Source: an uncultured Lachnospiraceae bacterium
Lineage (GTDB): Bacteria > Bacillota > Clostridia > Lachnospirales > Lachnospiraceae
DNA: 8,820 bases
Reading direction: 5' to 3'
Assembly: GCA_910578175.1 (NCBI GenBank)
Contig: CAJTPF010000010.1
Location: 1-8,820, forward strand
The notes under the pieces were generated by a model. The model was not told the origin of the DNA. It ran no database searches and saw only the letters and a program-made list of their open reading frames with translations. Below are positions 1-5,776 of the stretch, one piece after another. Position numbers and translations under genes: made by a program. How positions within the stretch are numbered: position 1 is the first letter of the stretch; each line of letters starts with the position of its first letter.

Positions 1-1
1 C

Positions 2-190
2 AAGACCACAATCCCGACAAAGGCATGGAAAGAAGAATACACCAAGCTGACCGCCGAGAGAAAAACGCTTAATCAGCGGTTTCTTGCATTGAAAGAGGAA
101 GTAAAAGAAGCCGAGAAAATCAGAAAGAGCGTTTACAGTATCTTGCGGCAGGAACAGCAACCCCGCAGAAAGCAGGATATGGAACGATAA
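2..190 (+). CDS. C-terminal end of a probable relaxase/mobilization protein (5' part outside window)
   Basis: An open frame enters from the left edge and stops at TAA 188-190, giving 62 residues. The visible part is highly charged and helical, rich in Lys, Glu and Arg (for example LALKEEVKEAEKIRKSVYSI), and ends in a basic tail with the residues QQPRRKQDMER. From memory this is how relaxase/mobilization nucleases of Lachnospiraceae conjugative and mobilizable elements end; the catalytic domain would lie upstream, outside the window. If that is right, the protein nicks the element's origin of transfer, and the left side of the window belongs to an integrated mobile element. Only the coiled-coil tail is seen, so the family call is an inference. 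Another coiled-coil protein of a mobile element is possible. Confidence 0.55.
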   Translation, partial: KTTIPTKAWKEEYTKLTAERKTLNQRFLALKEEVKEAEKIRKSVYSILRQEQQPRRKQDMER

Positions 191-191
191 C

Positions 192-238
192 AAACAGAGT
201 GGGGGGATAGTCAAGGCATATTTCCGCCGCCCTGTTTT
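192..238. terminator. Possible hairpin between the convergent relaxase-like gene and the 206-aa gene
   Basis: AAACAG at 192-197 can pair with CTGTTT at 232-237. The arms extend inward through GTGG and CCGC with one A-C mismatch and one G-T wobble. The right arm runs into a short T tract. The hairpin lies just after the stop of the plus-strand gene and beyond the end of the minus-strand gene, where a shared terminator would be expected. The loop is large, so this is a weak call. Confidence 0.3.
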
Positions 239-268
239 AAGTCTTGAATCAACCAGATAAATACAAAA

Positions 269-889
269 TTATTTACTGAATCTAATAACAAGAGTTTCCT
301 GCAATGGATACTGAAAAATTTCATTTCCCCACGGCATTTCTACACTCAACATTCCATCTGCTATATCAGTAAATAAAAATGTACCAACATCTGTTTTTTC
401 TTCTTTCCAATCATCAGAGGGATAAACGAGAATTGTGTGCCTATCCAGATTCAAGGTTTCAAGATTAAGCAGATTTAATTCTCCAAATGTGTAATACATA
501 TCCCCGCTTTCATCAGTTTTCGCATCTTCTATATACCATGAACCTATACGAAAAGTCTGAATCAAAATTTTTTCGTTATCTGCAAAACTGTAGTTGGCAT
601 ATTCTCCATACAAATAATCAGAATCATACAAAAACTTGAACTGATTATTCACAATTTCAAGTAATACAAACCCTTCTTCACTCTGACCCGAAAAGTAAGA
701 AAAAATCACATATCTTTCAGATGGTGATAGCAATAATGAACCACCACCATAACCACCAGAATGATCTGGGAATTGAAATATATCTTTTGTCCCGTCATTT
801 GAGATTAAAGACAATGAAATGTCATCCTCATCCTGTAGAATAATTTTGCTTCCGTCTGCTAAAGTCACAAGATTTACTAAATCCTCCAT
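269..889 (-). CDS. Hypothetical protein, 206 aa, acidic and beta-rich
   Basis: I do not recognise a family. The 206-residue product has no signal peptide, no membrane segment and no cysteine. It is acidic and full of short alternating hydrophobic stretches. Segments such as SPSERYVIFSYF (about residues 55-66) and LLNLETLNLDRHTILVYP (about 140-157) resemble blades of WD40/TolB-like beta-propeller proteins. A cytoplasmic beta-sheet or partial propeller fold is therefore plausible, but this is inference. The ATG at 889 is supported by GGAGGT at 899-904, nine bases upstream, and by a promoter at 936-964. The gene stands alone, convergent to the relaxase-like gene and flanked by mobile-element debris, so it is probably cargo. 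It is more AT-rich than the spacer just upstream of it. A cargo gene or immunity-type protein cannot be told apart here. Confidence 0.75.
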   Translation of the reverse strand: MEDLVNLVTLADGSKIILQDEDDISLSLISNDGTKDIFQFPDHSGGYGGGSLLLSPSERYVIFSYFSGQSEEGFVLLEIVNNQFKFLYDSDYLYGEYANYSFADNEKILIQTFRIGSWYIEDAKTDESGDMYYTFGELNLLNLETLNLDRHTILVYPSDDWKEEKTDVGTFLFTDIADGMLSVEMPWGNEIFQYPLQETLVIRFSK

Positions 890-935
890 AAAGGATATAC
901 CTCCAATCCCGATTTGCTATTAGTATGTCAACCGA

Positions 936-964
936 AGTATAGCACATCTCTCCGCTGAAAACAA
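936..964 (-). promoter_or_regulatory. Sigma-A-type promoter for the 206-aa hypothetical gene
   Basis: Read on the minus strand, TTGTTT (959-964) and TATACT (936-941) are separated by exactly 17 bases. The -10 lies about 47 bases upstream of the ATG at 889, with the GGAGGT ribosome binding site between them. This explains independent transcription of the lone gene. Confidence 0.6.
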
Positions 965-1010
965 TCCCCGCTCTACGTCCCTTGACCGTCTGGATTTTTG
1001 CCGTTGCCAT

Positions 1011-1108
1011 TTCGCCGCCGAAAACGGCTTCTAACCGTCCACAGGCGCGTTTTACGCCCCTTTTTATGCCCCGTTTTCCGCCGCACTAACAAGGGCTTGC
1101 GTCAATAA
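1011..1108. other. GC-richer spacer without a supported gene, with small hairpins
   Basis: This stretch is clearly richer in G and C than its neighbours and contains no credible gene. Two small stem-loops are visible. One pairs ACGG with CCGT around 1024-1038. The other, at 1044-1060, has a GCGT/ACGC stem with a three-base loop and is followed by TTTTTA at 1061-1066, which looks like a weak plus-strand terminator. The composition suggests residual mobile-element DNA rather than chromosomal spacer. Confidence 0.35.
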
Positions 1109-1345
1109 CTCAAAAAAGCACTTGACAAAACGCTTCATGTATGGCTGGGGTATAGTCCGGAATATGCAGAATCTGCCGGAACAGATGGATGTAGACATGA
1201 TGATCTGATGCTTTTTGAGGAAGTGGATAAATTACGCCGTAAAGTCCACAAGCTTGAATCGGATAACAGTAGTCTGCGTGCCAGTCTGGCTGAGAAAAGA
1301 AGGCTTGAAGAGGAATCAAAAAATATCATTGCATTCGTCGTGTAA
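1109..1345 (+). pseudogene. Start-less fragment ending in a coiled coil; family not recognised
   Basis: One frame stays open from just after a stop at 1106-1108 to TAA at 1343-1345, 78 codons, with no suitable start near its beginning. The first ATG in frame (1208) would leave only 45 residues and has no good ribosome binding site. The second half, from about residue 34, is a strong heptad-like coiled coil including LFEEVDKLRRKVHKLESDN and later LAEKRRLEEESKNI. It sits between relaxase-side DNA and an IS256 scrap. An accessory transposition protein of the TnpC/DUF6262 kind (a helical segment followed by a coiled coil) would fit, but nothing specific proves it. I call it a decayed fragment of a mobile-element protein. 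Confidence 0.35.
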
Positions 1346-1394
1346 AGCAGCCGCCTGGACGCTTCCGGTTACTTGAAATAAGTGGATAGGGTTG

Positions 1395-1448
1395 TCTGGT
1401 TGTCATGCCTTTTGCATACATGGAAAGAATCTTTTCCTCCATGAAATT
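1395..1448 (-). pseudogene. Remnant of an IS256-family (mutator-type) transposase
   Basis: On the minus strand, 18 codons read NFMEEKILSMYAKGMTTR. This matches the conserved segment of IS256-family DDE transposases, roughly FEEKI(I/L)SMYAKGMTTRDI, which lies in the N-terminal third before the catalytic core. After the arginine the homology ends abruptly, and unrelated residues run to a stop at 1326-1328. Upstream of the segment the frame joins the end of the LysR gene. No inverted repeats or further transposase sequence are visible. This is a deletion scrap marking a former insertion sequence next to the LysR gene, and it is inactive. Confidence 0.7.
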
Positions 1449-1470
1449 TTGGGATAGTCCCACGGATTGA

Positions 1471-2358
1471 TCACATATATTTTTTTTGTTTTTCCTGTAA
1501 TATCTGCAAAAATTTTTGCGCGGGTTTAGAAAACACCTGATATTTTTTCCAAACAATACTCATACCTGCTTCTATTCCCGGTTTAAGTGGACGAAAGCAC
1601 AAATTACTATTTCCCGAAACATTCACCAGCTTATCAAAACAAAGAACATAACCCATTCCCTCATCAGCCATTAGAGAACCGTTAAATAACAGGTTATAAG
1701 TCGCCACAATATTCAGTTGCTCTTGTTCACGATGAAAAAAGTTTTTGAATTCTACATTTTGAAATGCCTGTCGTGAAATAATCAAAGGTTTATCTGTTAA
1801 ATCTTCTGCTGTGATAAATTCCTTATCTGCAAGAGGTGCGTCACGCCGCATAAGGACGCCCCAAATATCTTTATAGGGAATCGGCATAGAATCATATTTT
1901 GTCAAATCGACATTTCCGAAAATCAATCCAAAATCAAGCGATCCCCGATCGATCGCTTCGGTTATCATAACCTTATCTCCGCTTATAATGTTGAAATGCA
2001 CAAGCGGATAGTTTTGCTGTAAGGTATTCATTGCCTTTATCAAAAAACGGTTTCCGTCTGTTTCACCGGCACCGATCGTAATATGGCCCGCAAGCATTTC
2101 GTTAGATGAAGAAATCTCATCTTCCGCTTTTTTAACGAGTTCTGTAATTTCTTCCGCTCGCTTGCGCAATAACATACCTTCTTCCGTGAGGGTTATTTTT
2201 CTGTTACCTCTTATAAACAACTGCTTGCCGAGTTCTTCCTCCAAATCCTTGAGCTGACGGGAAAGTGTTGGCTGTGATAGATGAAGATAATCTGCCGCCC
2301 CGGAAATACTTTCCTCTCTTGCAACGGCTAAAAAATATTGAAGCACACGAAATTCCAT
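1471..2358 (-). CDS. LysR-family transcriptional regulator
   Basis: This is an intact 295-residue LysR-type regulator of normal family length. The N-terminal winged helix-turn-helix spans about residues 1-60, with the family signature AADYLHLSQPTLSRQLKDLE at 21-40. The rest is the two-lobed periplasmic-binding-like effector domain, including the segment HITIGAGETDGNRFLIKAM (about 91-110). The start ATG at 2358 is set by AGGAGG (2365-2370), six bases upstream, and by a consensus promoter at 2383-2411. The gene is divergent from a decayed cluster, the usual LysR layout in which the regulator controls the neighbouring genes and itself. A matching T-N11-A site lies in the divergent spacer and again before the cyclophilin-like pseudogene. 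The effector is unknown. The intact reading frame contrasts with several broken target genes. Confidence 0.95.
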   Translation of the reverse strand: MEFRVLQYFLAVAREESISGAADYLHLSQPTLSRQLKDLEEELGKQLFIRGNRKITLTEEGMLLRKRAEEITELVKKAEDEISSSNEMLAGHITIGAGETDGNRFLIKAMNTLQQNYPLVHFNIISGDKVMITEAIDRGSLDFGLIFGNVDLTKYDSMPIPYKDIWGVLMRRDAPLADKEFITAEDLTDKPLIISRQAFQNVEFKNFFHREQEQLNIVATYNLLFNGSLMADEGMGYVLCFDKLVNVSGNSNLCFRPLKPGIEAGMSIVWKKYQVFSKPAQKFLQILQEKQKKYM

Positions 2359-2382
2359 AAAACGCCTCCTTGTTATGCAGTC

Positions 2383-2411
2383 AGTGTATCACAGCATACT
2401 ATGCCTGTCAA
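2383..2411 (-). promoter_or_regulatory. Sigma-A promoter of the LysR gene
   Basis: On the minus strand, TTGACA (2406-2411) and TACACT (2383-2388) are separated by 17 bases. The -10 lies 24 bases upstream of the ATG. The -35 is only ten bases from the duplicated operator-promoter module on the other strand, a geometry compatible with autoregulation. Confidence 0.7.
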
Positions 2412-2421
2412 ACATGTGAAT

Positions 2422-2467
2422 GTATTTGATATAAGCATTTGCTATTTGCTTTTGTCGCAGATATAAT
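2422..2467 (+). promoter_or_regulatory. Divergent promoter with candidate LysR site (copy A)
   Basis: The -10 TATAAT is at 2462-2467, and a weak -35 TTGCTA (2439-2444) sits 17 bases upstream. Overlapping that -35 is TAAGCATTTGCTA (2432-2444), which fits the LysR consensus T-N11-A with AGCA/TGCT arms. The 20-base block 2422-2441 recurs at 3244-3263 with two mismatches and the same distance to the -10. The promoter reads into the choloylglycine-hydrolase-like pseudogene. Confidence 0.6.
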
Positions 2468-2508
2468 AAAGTCATAAAGTAAATCGAATGGCAAAAGGAG
2501 CCAAACTT

Positions 2509-2791
2509 ATGAAAAAATATTTGTTATCCTGCTTGCAGCCTTGCTGATGATGACAGTATTTGCAGGATGTAGCAGTTTAGGAGAAACAGCACAGACCGGA
2601 ATAGCAATGTACCATCGTCCGGCATGCAGGAACACGAACCGCTGAATTCCATTGTGCTGACGGATGAAATTATTAAACTTACGGACGGTTTTTCAGCAGT
2701 ACGGTATAGCGGTGATTATGGATTTGACTTATTTTTAGATCAAGGCGGCGCTTCTTTGTTTGGCAGAAACTTTGATTGGAACACCTGCAAT
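2509..2791 (+). pseudogene. Broken choloylglycine-hydrolase / linear amide C-N hydrolase-like lipoprotein
   Basis: The ATG at 2509 has AAGGAG (2495-2500) eight bases upstream. The frame fails after four codons. Adding one A to the six-A run 2512-2517 restores a lipoprotein signal peptide (residues FVILLAALLMMTVFAGC, lipobox FAGC). A second one-base loss near 2595-2603 is needed to enter the frame that reads LTDGFSAVRYSGDYGFDLF and DQGGAS. The sequence then jumps, near 2753-2758, to LFGRNFDWNTC, the strand after the active site in Ntn-type penicillin V acylase/bile-salt-hydrolase relatives. The segment that should carry the catalytic N-terminal cysteine is missing. Homology ends near 2791. Two frameshifts and an internal deletion make this non-functional. 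The family call rests on the GRNFDW-type motif and the N-terminal pattern as I remember them. Confidence 0.65.
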
Positions 2792-2814
2792 GGTGATACA
2801 AAGTCAGCCGGAGA

Positions 2815-3198
2815 ATGGTTACAACCGATATGCTGCTTCTTAAAATGCACGCCGGGGAAGACAAAGACCGTTTGCCGTCGCAGGTGTCGGGAGGTGAAGC
2901 ACAAAGAACCGCCATTGCAAGGGCAATGATCAGTAATCCAGAACTTTTATTTGCCGACGAGCCTGCTGCTTCGCTGAACGGAATTTCCTACACGGCAAAT
3001 GGAATTGAAGAGCCGGAGCGGTTTCACATTTTAGAGGGGCGCATCTGTACGGGCGACAATGAAATTGTGATAACTGAATTTATCGTCGCTAATTTTGGTA
3101 TCGCTATCGGTGATACTGTAATGGTTCGGGGTGACAACGGCAGCGGTCATTACAGATCCGATTGTATCGTCTGTGATGAAACTGGCAGGTATCAGTAA
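2815..3198 (+). pseudogene. In-frame scar fusing an ABC ATPase fragment to a MacB/FtsX-type permease fragment
   Basis: A 127-codon open frame holds pieces of two neighbouring genes. Residues about 20-55 are the C-terminal half of an ABC ATPase of the LolD/MacB class: RLPSQVSGGEAQRTAIARAM contains the signature motif, and LLFADEPAASLN is Walker B with the D-loop region. Walker A and the N-terminal half are absent. From about residue 56 (near nt 2980) the sequence changes to the extracytoplasmic core of a MacB/FtsX-type permease (GIEEPERFHILEGRICTGDN and EFIVANFGIAIGDTVMVRGD). It ends out of register around DETGRYQ, with no membrane segments. In intact operons the ATPase precedes the permease, so one deletion removing the ATPase end and permease start explains the fusion. 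The ATG at 2815 lacks a convincing ribosome binding site, so expression is doubtful. Confidence 0.75.
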
Positions 3199-3243
3199 TT
3201 TCGAATCAAATCCGACTTTTATCAGCATGTTACCTATACCTAA

Positions 3244-3289
3244 GTATTGGATCTAAGCATTTGATATATGGAAAAAACAGACTTATAAT
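3244..3289 (+). promoter_or_regulatory. Second promoter with candidate LysR site (copy B)
   Basis: A -35 TTGATA (3261-3266) and -10 TATAAT (3284-3289) are 17 bases apart, a stronger match than copy A. TAAGCATTTGATA (3254-3266) is again a T-N11-A site overlapping the -35. The 20 bases 3244-3263 match 2422-2441 at 18 positions, and the distance to TATAATAA is identical, while the intervening sequence differs. That pattern argues for conserved function rather than recent duplication. It would drive the cyclophilin-like pseudogene and the intact genes after it. Confidence 0.65.
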
Positions 3290-3352
3290 AATATCAGAGA
3301 AACAAACTTAAAAATTTATTTGTGCCACCGCAGGCACAGGAAAGAAACTCTT

Positions 3353-3612
3353 ATGAAAAAATTTACATTAAAAGGTATTTCGTTGTACGCTTAGGAGACA
3401 GAGGCGGGCCGTTTATCATGCACCTGTATGACAATGACACCGCAAGTGCAATTGCCCGCCATGTGGGAATGGCTGATTGGAGATTGCCGATTTACAATTA
3501 CGAGGGCTATGAAAACTGGGAAGTTATTCAATAATTCCGCAGTGCAGTTAAGGAGAACCCCGTATTAGAGGGCTGGGGCAATAAAATTGTTCAGATCAGC
3601 GACAGAGAATGA
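3353..3612 (+). pseudogene. Broken secreted cyclophilin-like protein
   Basis: The ATG at 3353 begins a short basic-hydrophobic start (MKKFTLKGISLYA) that resembles the beginning of a signal peptide and then stops. The main body reads in another frame from about 3400: MHLYDNDTASAIARHVG, WRLPIYNYEGYENWEVIQ, a TAA at 3532-3534, and then, still in that frame, AVKENPVLEGWGNKIVQI to TGA at 3610-3612. This pattern matches my memory of small cyclophilin-like-fold (Cyclophil_like) lipoproteins that travel with flavodoxins and cupins in gut Firmicutes. The signal peptide and N-terminal strands have been shortened by a deletion, and the middle after WEVIQ also appears deleted, with a stop at the scar. 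It lies directly after promoter copy B. A small TGTGCC/GGCACA hairpin (3321-3338) sits in its leader. Confidence 0.6.
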
Positions 3613-3636
3613 CCCTATACAGAAAAGAGGAAAACA

Positions 3637-3867
3637 ATGAGCATAAATGAATCATCGGAATCCATTATCCAAAATCTGAAAGACGCAGGCTGCGATTCTG
3701 AAACGATTAAGCATTTTATGGAAGATTTGCAAAAGGGCAAGGAAGCAAGCGGTTTAAAACGATTAGCAGCTCATAGAAAAAATCTGCTCGATTCCCTGCA
3801 CAGAGAACAGAAATGTATTGACTGCCTTGATTATCTTGTCTATCAAATGAAGAAGGCAAAGGAATAA
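3637..3867 (+). CDS. Small helical protein, 76 aa, unknown function
   Basis: This intact 76-residue protein starts at ATG 3637, with GAGGAAA about four bases upstream. It appears wholly alpha-helical: an N-terminal amphipathic part (ESIIQNLKDAGCDSETIKHF), then a long basic helix (LKRLAAHRKNLLDSLHREQK) and a last helix with a CIDCL pair of cysteines. There is no signal peptide or membrane segment. I recall similar small proteins annotated as hypothetical next to LysR- or MerR-controlled oxidoreductase and cupin genes, but I know no function. It sits 24 bases after the cyclophilin-like remnant and 27 bases before the DUF3737 start, so it is probably in one transcript from promoter copy B. Its survival among broken neighbours suggests selection. 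Confidence 0.8.
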   Translation: MSINESSESIIQNLKDAGCDSETIKHFMEDLQKGKEASGLKRLAAHRKNLLDSLHREQKCIDCLDYLVYQMKKAKE

Positions 3868-3894
3868 CATAACACCCGAAAGGAGTACATGATT

Positions 3895-4767
3895 ATGACG
3901 ACGATTACCGATAAAACCTTTGATGAAGAAAGAGCCCTTTATGCGGCACAGGACATTTTAGTAAAAGACTGTGCTTTTGACGGCCCCGCCGACGGTGAAA
4001 GTGCTTTTAAGGAGGGAAGAGATGTTGCGGTAGATAATTGTTTTTTTAATCTCCGCTATCCGTTCTGGCACGACACAGGACTGAAGATTGAACATTCGGA
4101 AATGACCGAGCGTTGCAGGGCGGCCCTTTGGTATTGCGAAAATGTGGAAATCAATGATACTAAACTCCACGGCATTAAGGCTCTGCGTGAATGTGCCGCT
4201 GTTAAAATGCGTGGCTGCGACATCATTTCTCCCGAATTTGGCTGGTCTGTTCGTGGTGTTGAAATGGAGGATTGTAACGCCGAGAGCGAATATTTTATGA
4301 TGCGCGCAGAGTTTTTGACGTTCCGTGATGTTCGTTTGAAAGGTAAATATTCGTTTCAGTACATCAGCGGGTCTGTTTTTGAAAACTGTGTGTTCGATAC
4401 CAAAGACGCATTCTGGCACGCAAAAAATATTACAGTAAAAAACAGTGTTGTAAAGGGAGAATACCTTGCGTGGTACAGCGAAAATATCACCTTTGAGAAC
4501 TGCAGGATTATCGGGACGCAGCCCCTTTGCTACTGTAAAAACCTGAAACTCATAAACTGTGAAATGATTGATACTGATCTTTCCTTTGAGCGTTCCGATG
4601 TGGAAGCTTCACTCACCGCTCCGATCGTCAGCATTAAAAACCCGATGTCCGGGCATATCTATGTTCCGGGAGTTGGTGAGATCATTATGGATATTGAAAA
4701 TGCATATGGAGAAGTTATTGTGGTAAACGAGGATTGTAAAAAAGCAATCTGCGACTGCTGTGCATGA
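3895..4767 (+). CDS. DUF3737 family protein (right-handed beta-helix-like)
   Basis: This is a complete DUF3737 protein. I prefer the second ATG at 3895 (290 residues, MTTITDKTFDEERALYAAQD) over the ATG at 3889: AGGAG (3881-3885) is nine bases from the former and only three from the latter, and family members usually begin just before the DKTFDEERALY block. From about residue 20 the protein consists of repeating rungs of roughly 20 residues rich in Asn, Cys and aromatics (KNITVKNSVVKGEYLAWYSE, ENITFENCRIIG, KNLKLINCEMI), typical of a parallel beta-helix. No signal peptide is seen, so it is presumably cytoplasmic. The molecular function of DUF3737 is not known to me. It is translated in series with the 76-aa gene and the downstream CMD-cupin gene, probably as one operon under LysR control. 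Confidence 0.9.
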   Translation: MTTITDKTFDEERALYAAQDILVKDCAFDGPADGESAFKEGRDVAVDNCFFNLRYPFWHDTGLKIEHSEMTERCRAALWYCENVEINDTKLHGIKALRECAAVKMRGCDIISPEFGWSVRGVEMEDCNAESEYFMMRAEFLTFRDVRLKGKYSFQYISGSVFENCVFDTKDAFWHAKNITVKNSVVKGEYLAWYSENITFENCRIIGTQPLCYCKNLKLINCEMIDTDLSFERSDVEASLTAPIVSIKNPMSGHIYVPGVGEIIMDIENAYGEVIVVNEDCKKAICDCCA

Positions 4768-4815
4768 AGATATCCGACATAAAAATAAGCGGAAACGGAA
4801 ATGAGGTGATGAGGG

Positions 4816-4920
4816 ATGGACTATTTACTAGCCTGCGAAATGGGAAAAAGTATAAACAAAGTATCTTTGGTGAGAAAAATTCTGATAAACCAATCTATCA
4901 ATATTTTAGGAGGGCAATAA
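4816..4920 (+). CDS. Possible short ORF, 34 aa, ending on the next gene's ribosome binding site
   Basis: ATG 4816 has GAGGTGATGAGGG just upstream and runs 34 codons to TAA 4918-4920, one base before the start of the CMD-cupin gene. Its last codons overlap the AGGAGG of that gene. Translation through it could influence initiation downstream. It could instead be the tail of a deleted gene that happens to keep a start site. The peptide (beginning MDYLLACEMGKSINKVSL) matches nothing I recognise. It is the only structure in the 154 bases between the two intact genes. Confidence 0.3.
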   Translation: MDYLLACEMGKSINKVSLVRKILINQSINILGGQ

Positions 4921-4921
4921 T

Positions 4922-5698
4922 ATGTCAGTAAAGCAAACAGCAGGAAGAACGATTCTTGGAGAATTTGCTCCGAAATTTGCAGAACTCAATGACGATATAC
5001 TTTTCGGTCAGGTATGGAGCAGGGAGGATAAACTTTCTCTTAAAGAACGCTCTTTAATTACCGTGGTAGCACTTCTCTCTCAGGGACTTACAGATACGTC
5101 CTTTGTGAATCATCTGGAATCGGCAAAGGCAAACGGCATTACAAAAAGCGAAATCGCCGAGATTATCACGCACGCAGCCTTTTATGCAGGCTGGCCCAAA
5201 GCGTGGGCAGCTTTCCGTTTGGCGAAAGATGTTTGGAAAGAGGAAATTGACGAAACAGATGATTCGGACGAAAAGACCGCTTATGAAAAGTCTATGTTGT
5301 TTCCGATCGGGCAGCCAAACGATACTTTTTCACAGTATTTTGTGGGGCAAAGTTATTTGGCACCCGTGTCTAAAGAACAGGTGGGTATTTTTAATGTGAC
5401 TTTTGAGCCAGGATGCCGGAATAATTGGCATATCCACCACGCGGATCAGGGCGGCGGTCAGATTTTAGTCTGTGTTGCGGGTAGAGGGTTTTATCAGGAA
5501 TGGGGAAAAGAGCCAATCTGTATGACGGCAGGCGATGTTATCAATATTCCGGCAGGCGTGAAGCATTGGCATGGCGCGGCTCCGGACAGTTGGTTTTCTC
5601 ATCTTGCGGTGGAAGTGCCGGGAGAAAATGCATATACCGAGTGGTGTGAGCCTGTCAGCATAGAAAATTATGATTCTTCAGTCTGTGATATGAACTGA
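4922..5698 (+). CDS. Carboxymuconolactone decarboxylase domain fused to a hydroxynitrile-lyase-like cupin
   Basis: This intact 258-residue protein has two domains. Residues about 10-105 form a carboxymuconolactone decarboxylase/AhpD-like helical domain (KERSLITVVALLSQG, FVNHLESAKANGIT, AEIITHAAFYAGWPKAW). It lacks the CxxC of peroxidatic AhpD, so thiol peroxidase activity is unlikely. Residues about 130-240 form a single cupin. Its candidate metal ligands are His170 and His172 (WHIHH), Gln180 in place of the usual Glu, and His215 (KHWHGAAP), with Gly204, Pro210 and Gly212 of the second cupin motif. His/His/Gln/His is the set I recall for Mn-dependent cupin hydroxynitrile lyases such as GtHNL, and the KHWHGAAP block also fits. 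The native substrate is unknown. ATG 4922 follows AGGAGG. It is the last intact gene of the LysR cluster; both domains are often found with flavodoxins and reductases. Confidence 0.92.
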   Translation: MSVKQTAGRTILGEFAPKFAELNDDILFGQVWSREDKLSLKERSLITVVALLSQGLTDTSFVNHLESAKANGITKSEIAEIITHAAFYAGWPKAWAAFRLAKDVWKEEIDETDDSDEKTAYEKSMLFPIGQPNDTFSQYFVGQSYLAPVSKEQVGIFNVTFEPGCRNNWHIHHADQGGGQILVCVAGRGFYQEWGKEPICMTAGDVINIPAGVKHWHGAAPDSWFSHLAVEVPGENAYTEWCEPVSIENYDSSVCDMN

Positions 5699-5740
5699 AA
5701 AGGCTTTCGGTTTGGACGGAGATTTCCGGGGATATGATCG

Positions 5741-5776
5741 TAGTTTCTGCACAGCTTACTGATTAGCACGAAACTA
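5741..5776. repeat. Inverted repeat between convergent CMD-cupin and HxlR genes
   Basis: TAGTTTC (5741-5747) and GAAACTA (5770-5776) are perfect inverted arms around a 22-base loop, placed between the CMD-cupin stop and the HxlR remnant stop. The position suits a bidirectional terminator, but there is no long T tract and the loop is large. Confidence 0.3.

Noticed and set aside
828..1010. 60-codon minus-strand open frame beginning MATAKIQTVKGRR
   Set aside because: It overlaps the promoter, ribosome binding site and start of the 206-aa gene, which are well supported, and it has no ribosome binding site of its own. It may be residual mobile-element sequence.
1122..1156. TTGACA and TATAGT as a promoter on the plus strand
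   Set aside because: The spacing is 23 bases, too long for a sigma-A promoter, and no gene with a proper start follows.
1110..1329. Two minus-strand open frames of 64-69 codons
   Set aside because: They are antisense to the coiled-coil fragment, have no ribosome binding site and show low-complexity composition.
2679..2915. 78-codon minus-strand open frame
   Set aside because: It is a shadow of the hydrolase and ABC ATPase remnants, whose homology is on the plus strand.
3031..3228. 65-codon minus-strand open frame
   Set aside because: It is antisense to the permease fragment and has no start signals.
3321..3338. TGTGCC/GGCACA hairpin as a terminator or riboswitch
   Set aside because: The stem is only six bases with no T tract and no recognisable aptamer; it is noted only as leader structure.
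3958..4419. 153-codon minus-strand open frame
   Set aside because: It lies entirely within the DUF3737 gene on the other strand, whose family and ribosome binding site are clear.
5184..5399. 71-codon plus-strand open frame
   Set aside because: It is an out-of-frame shadow inside the CMD-cupin gene.
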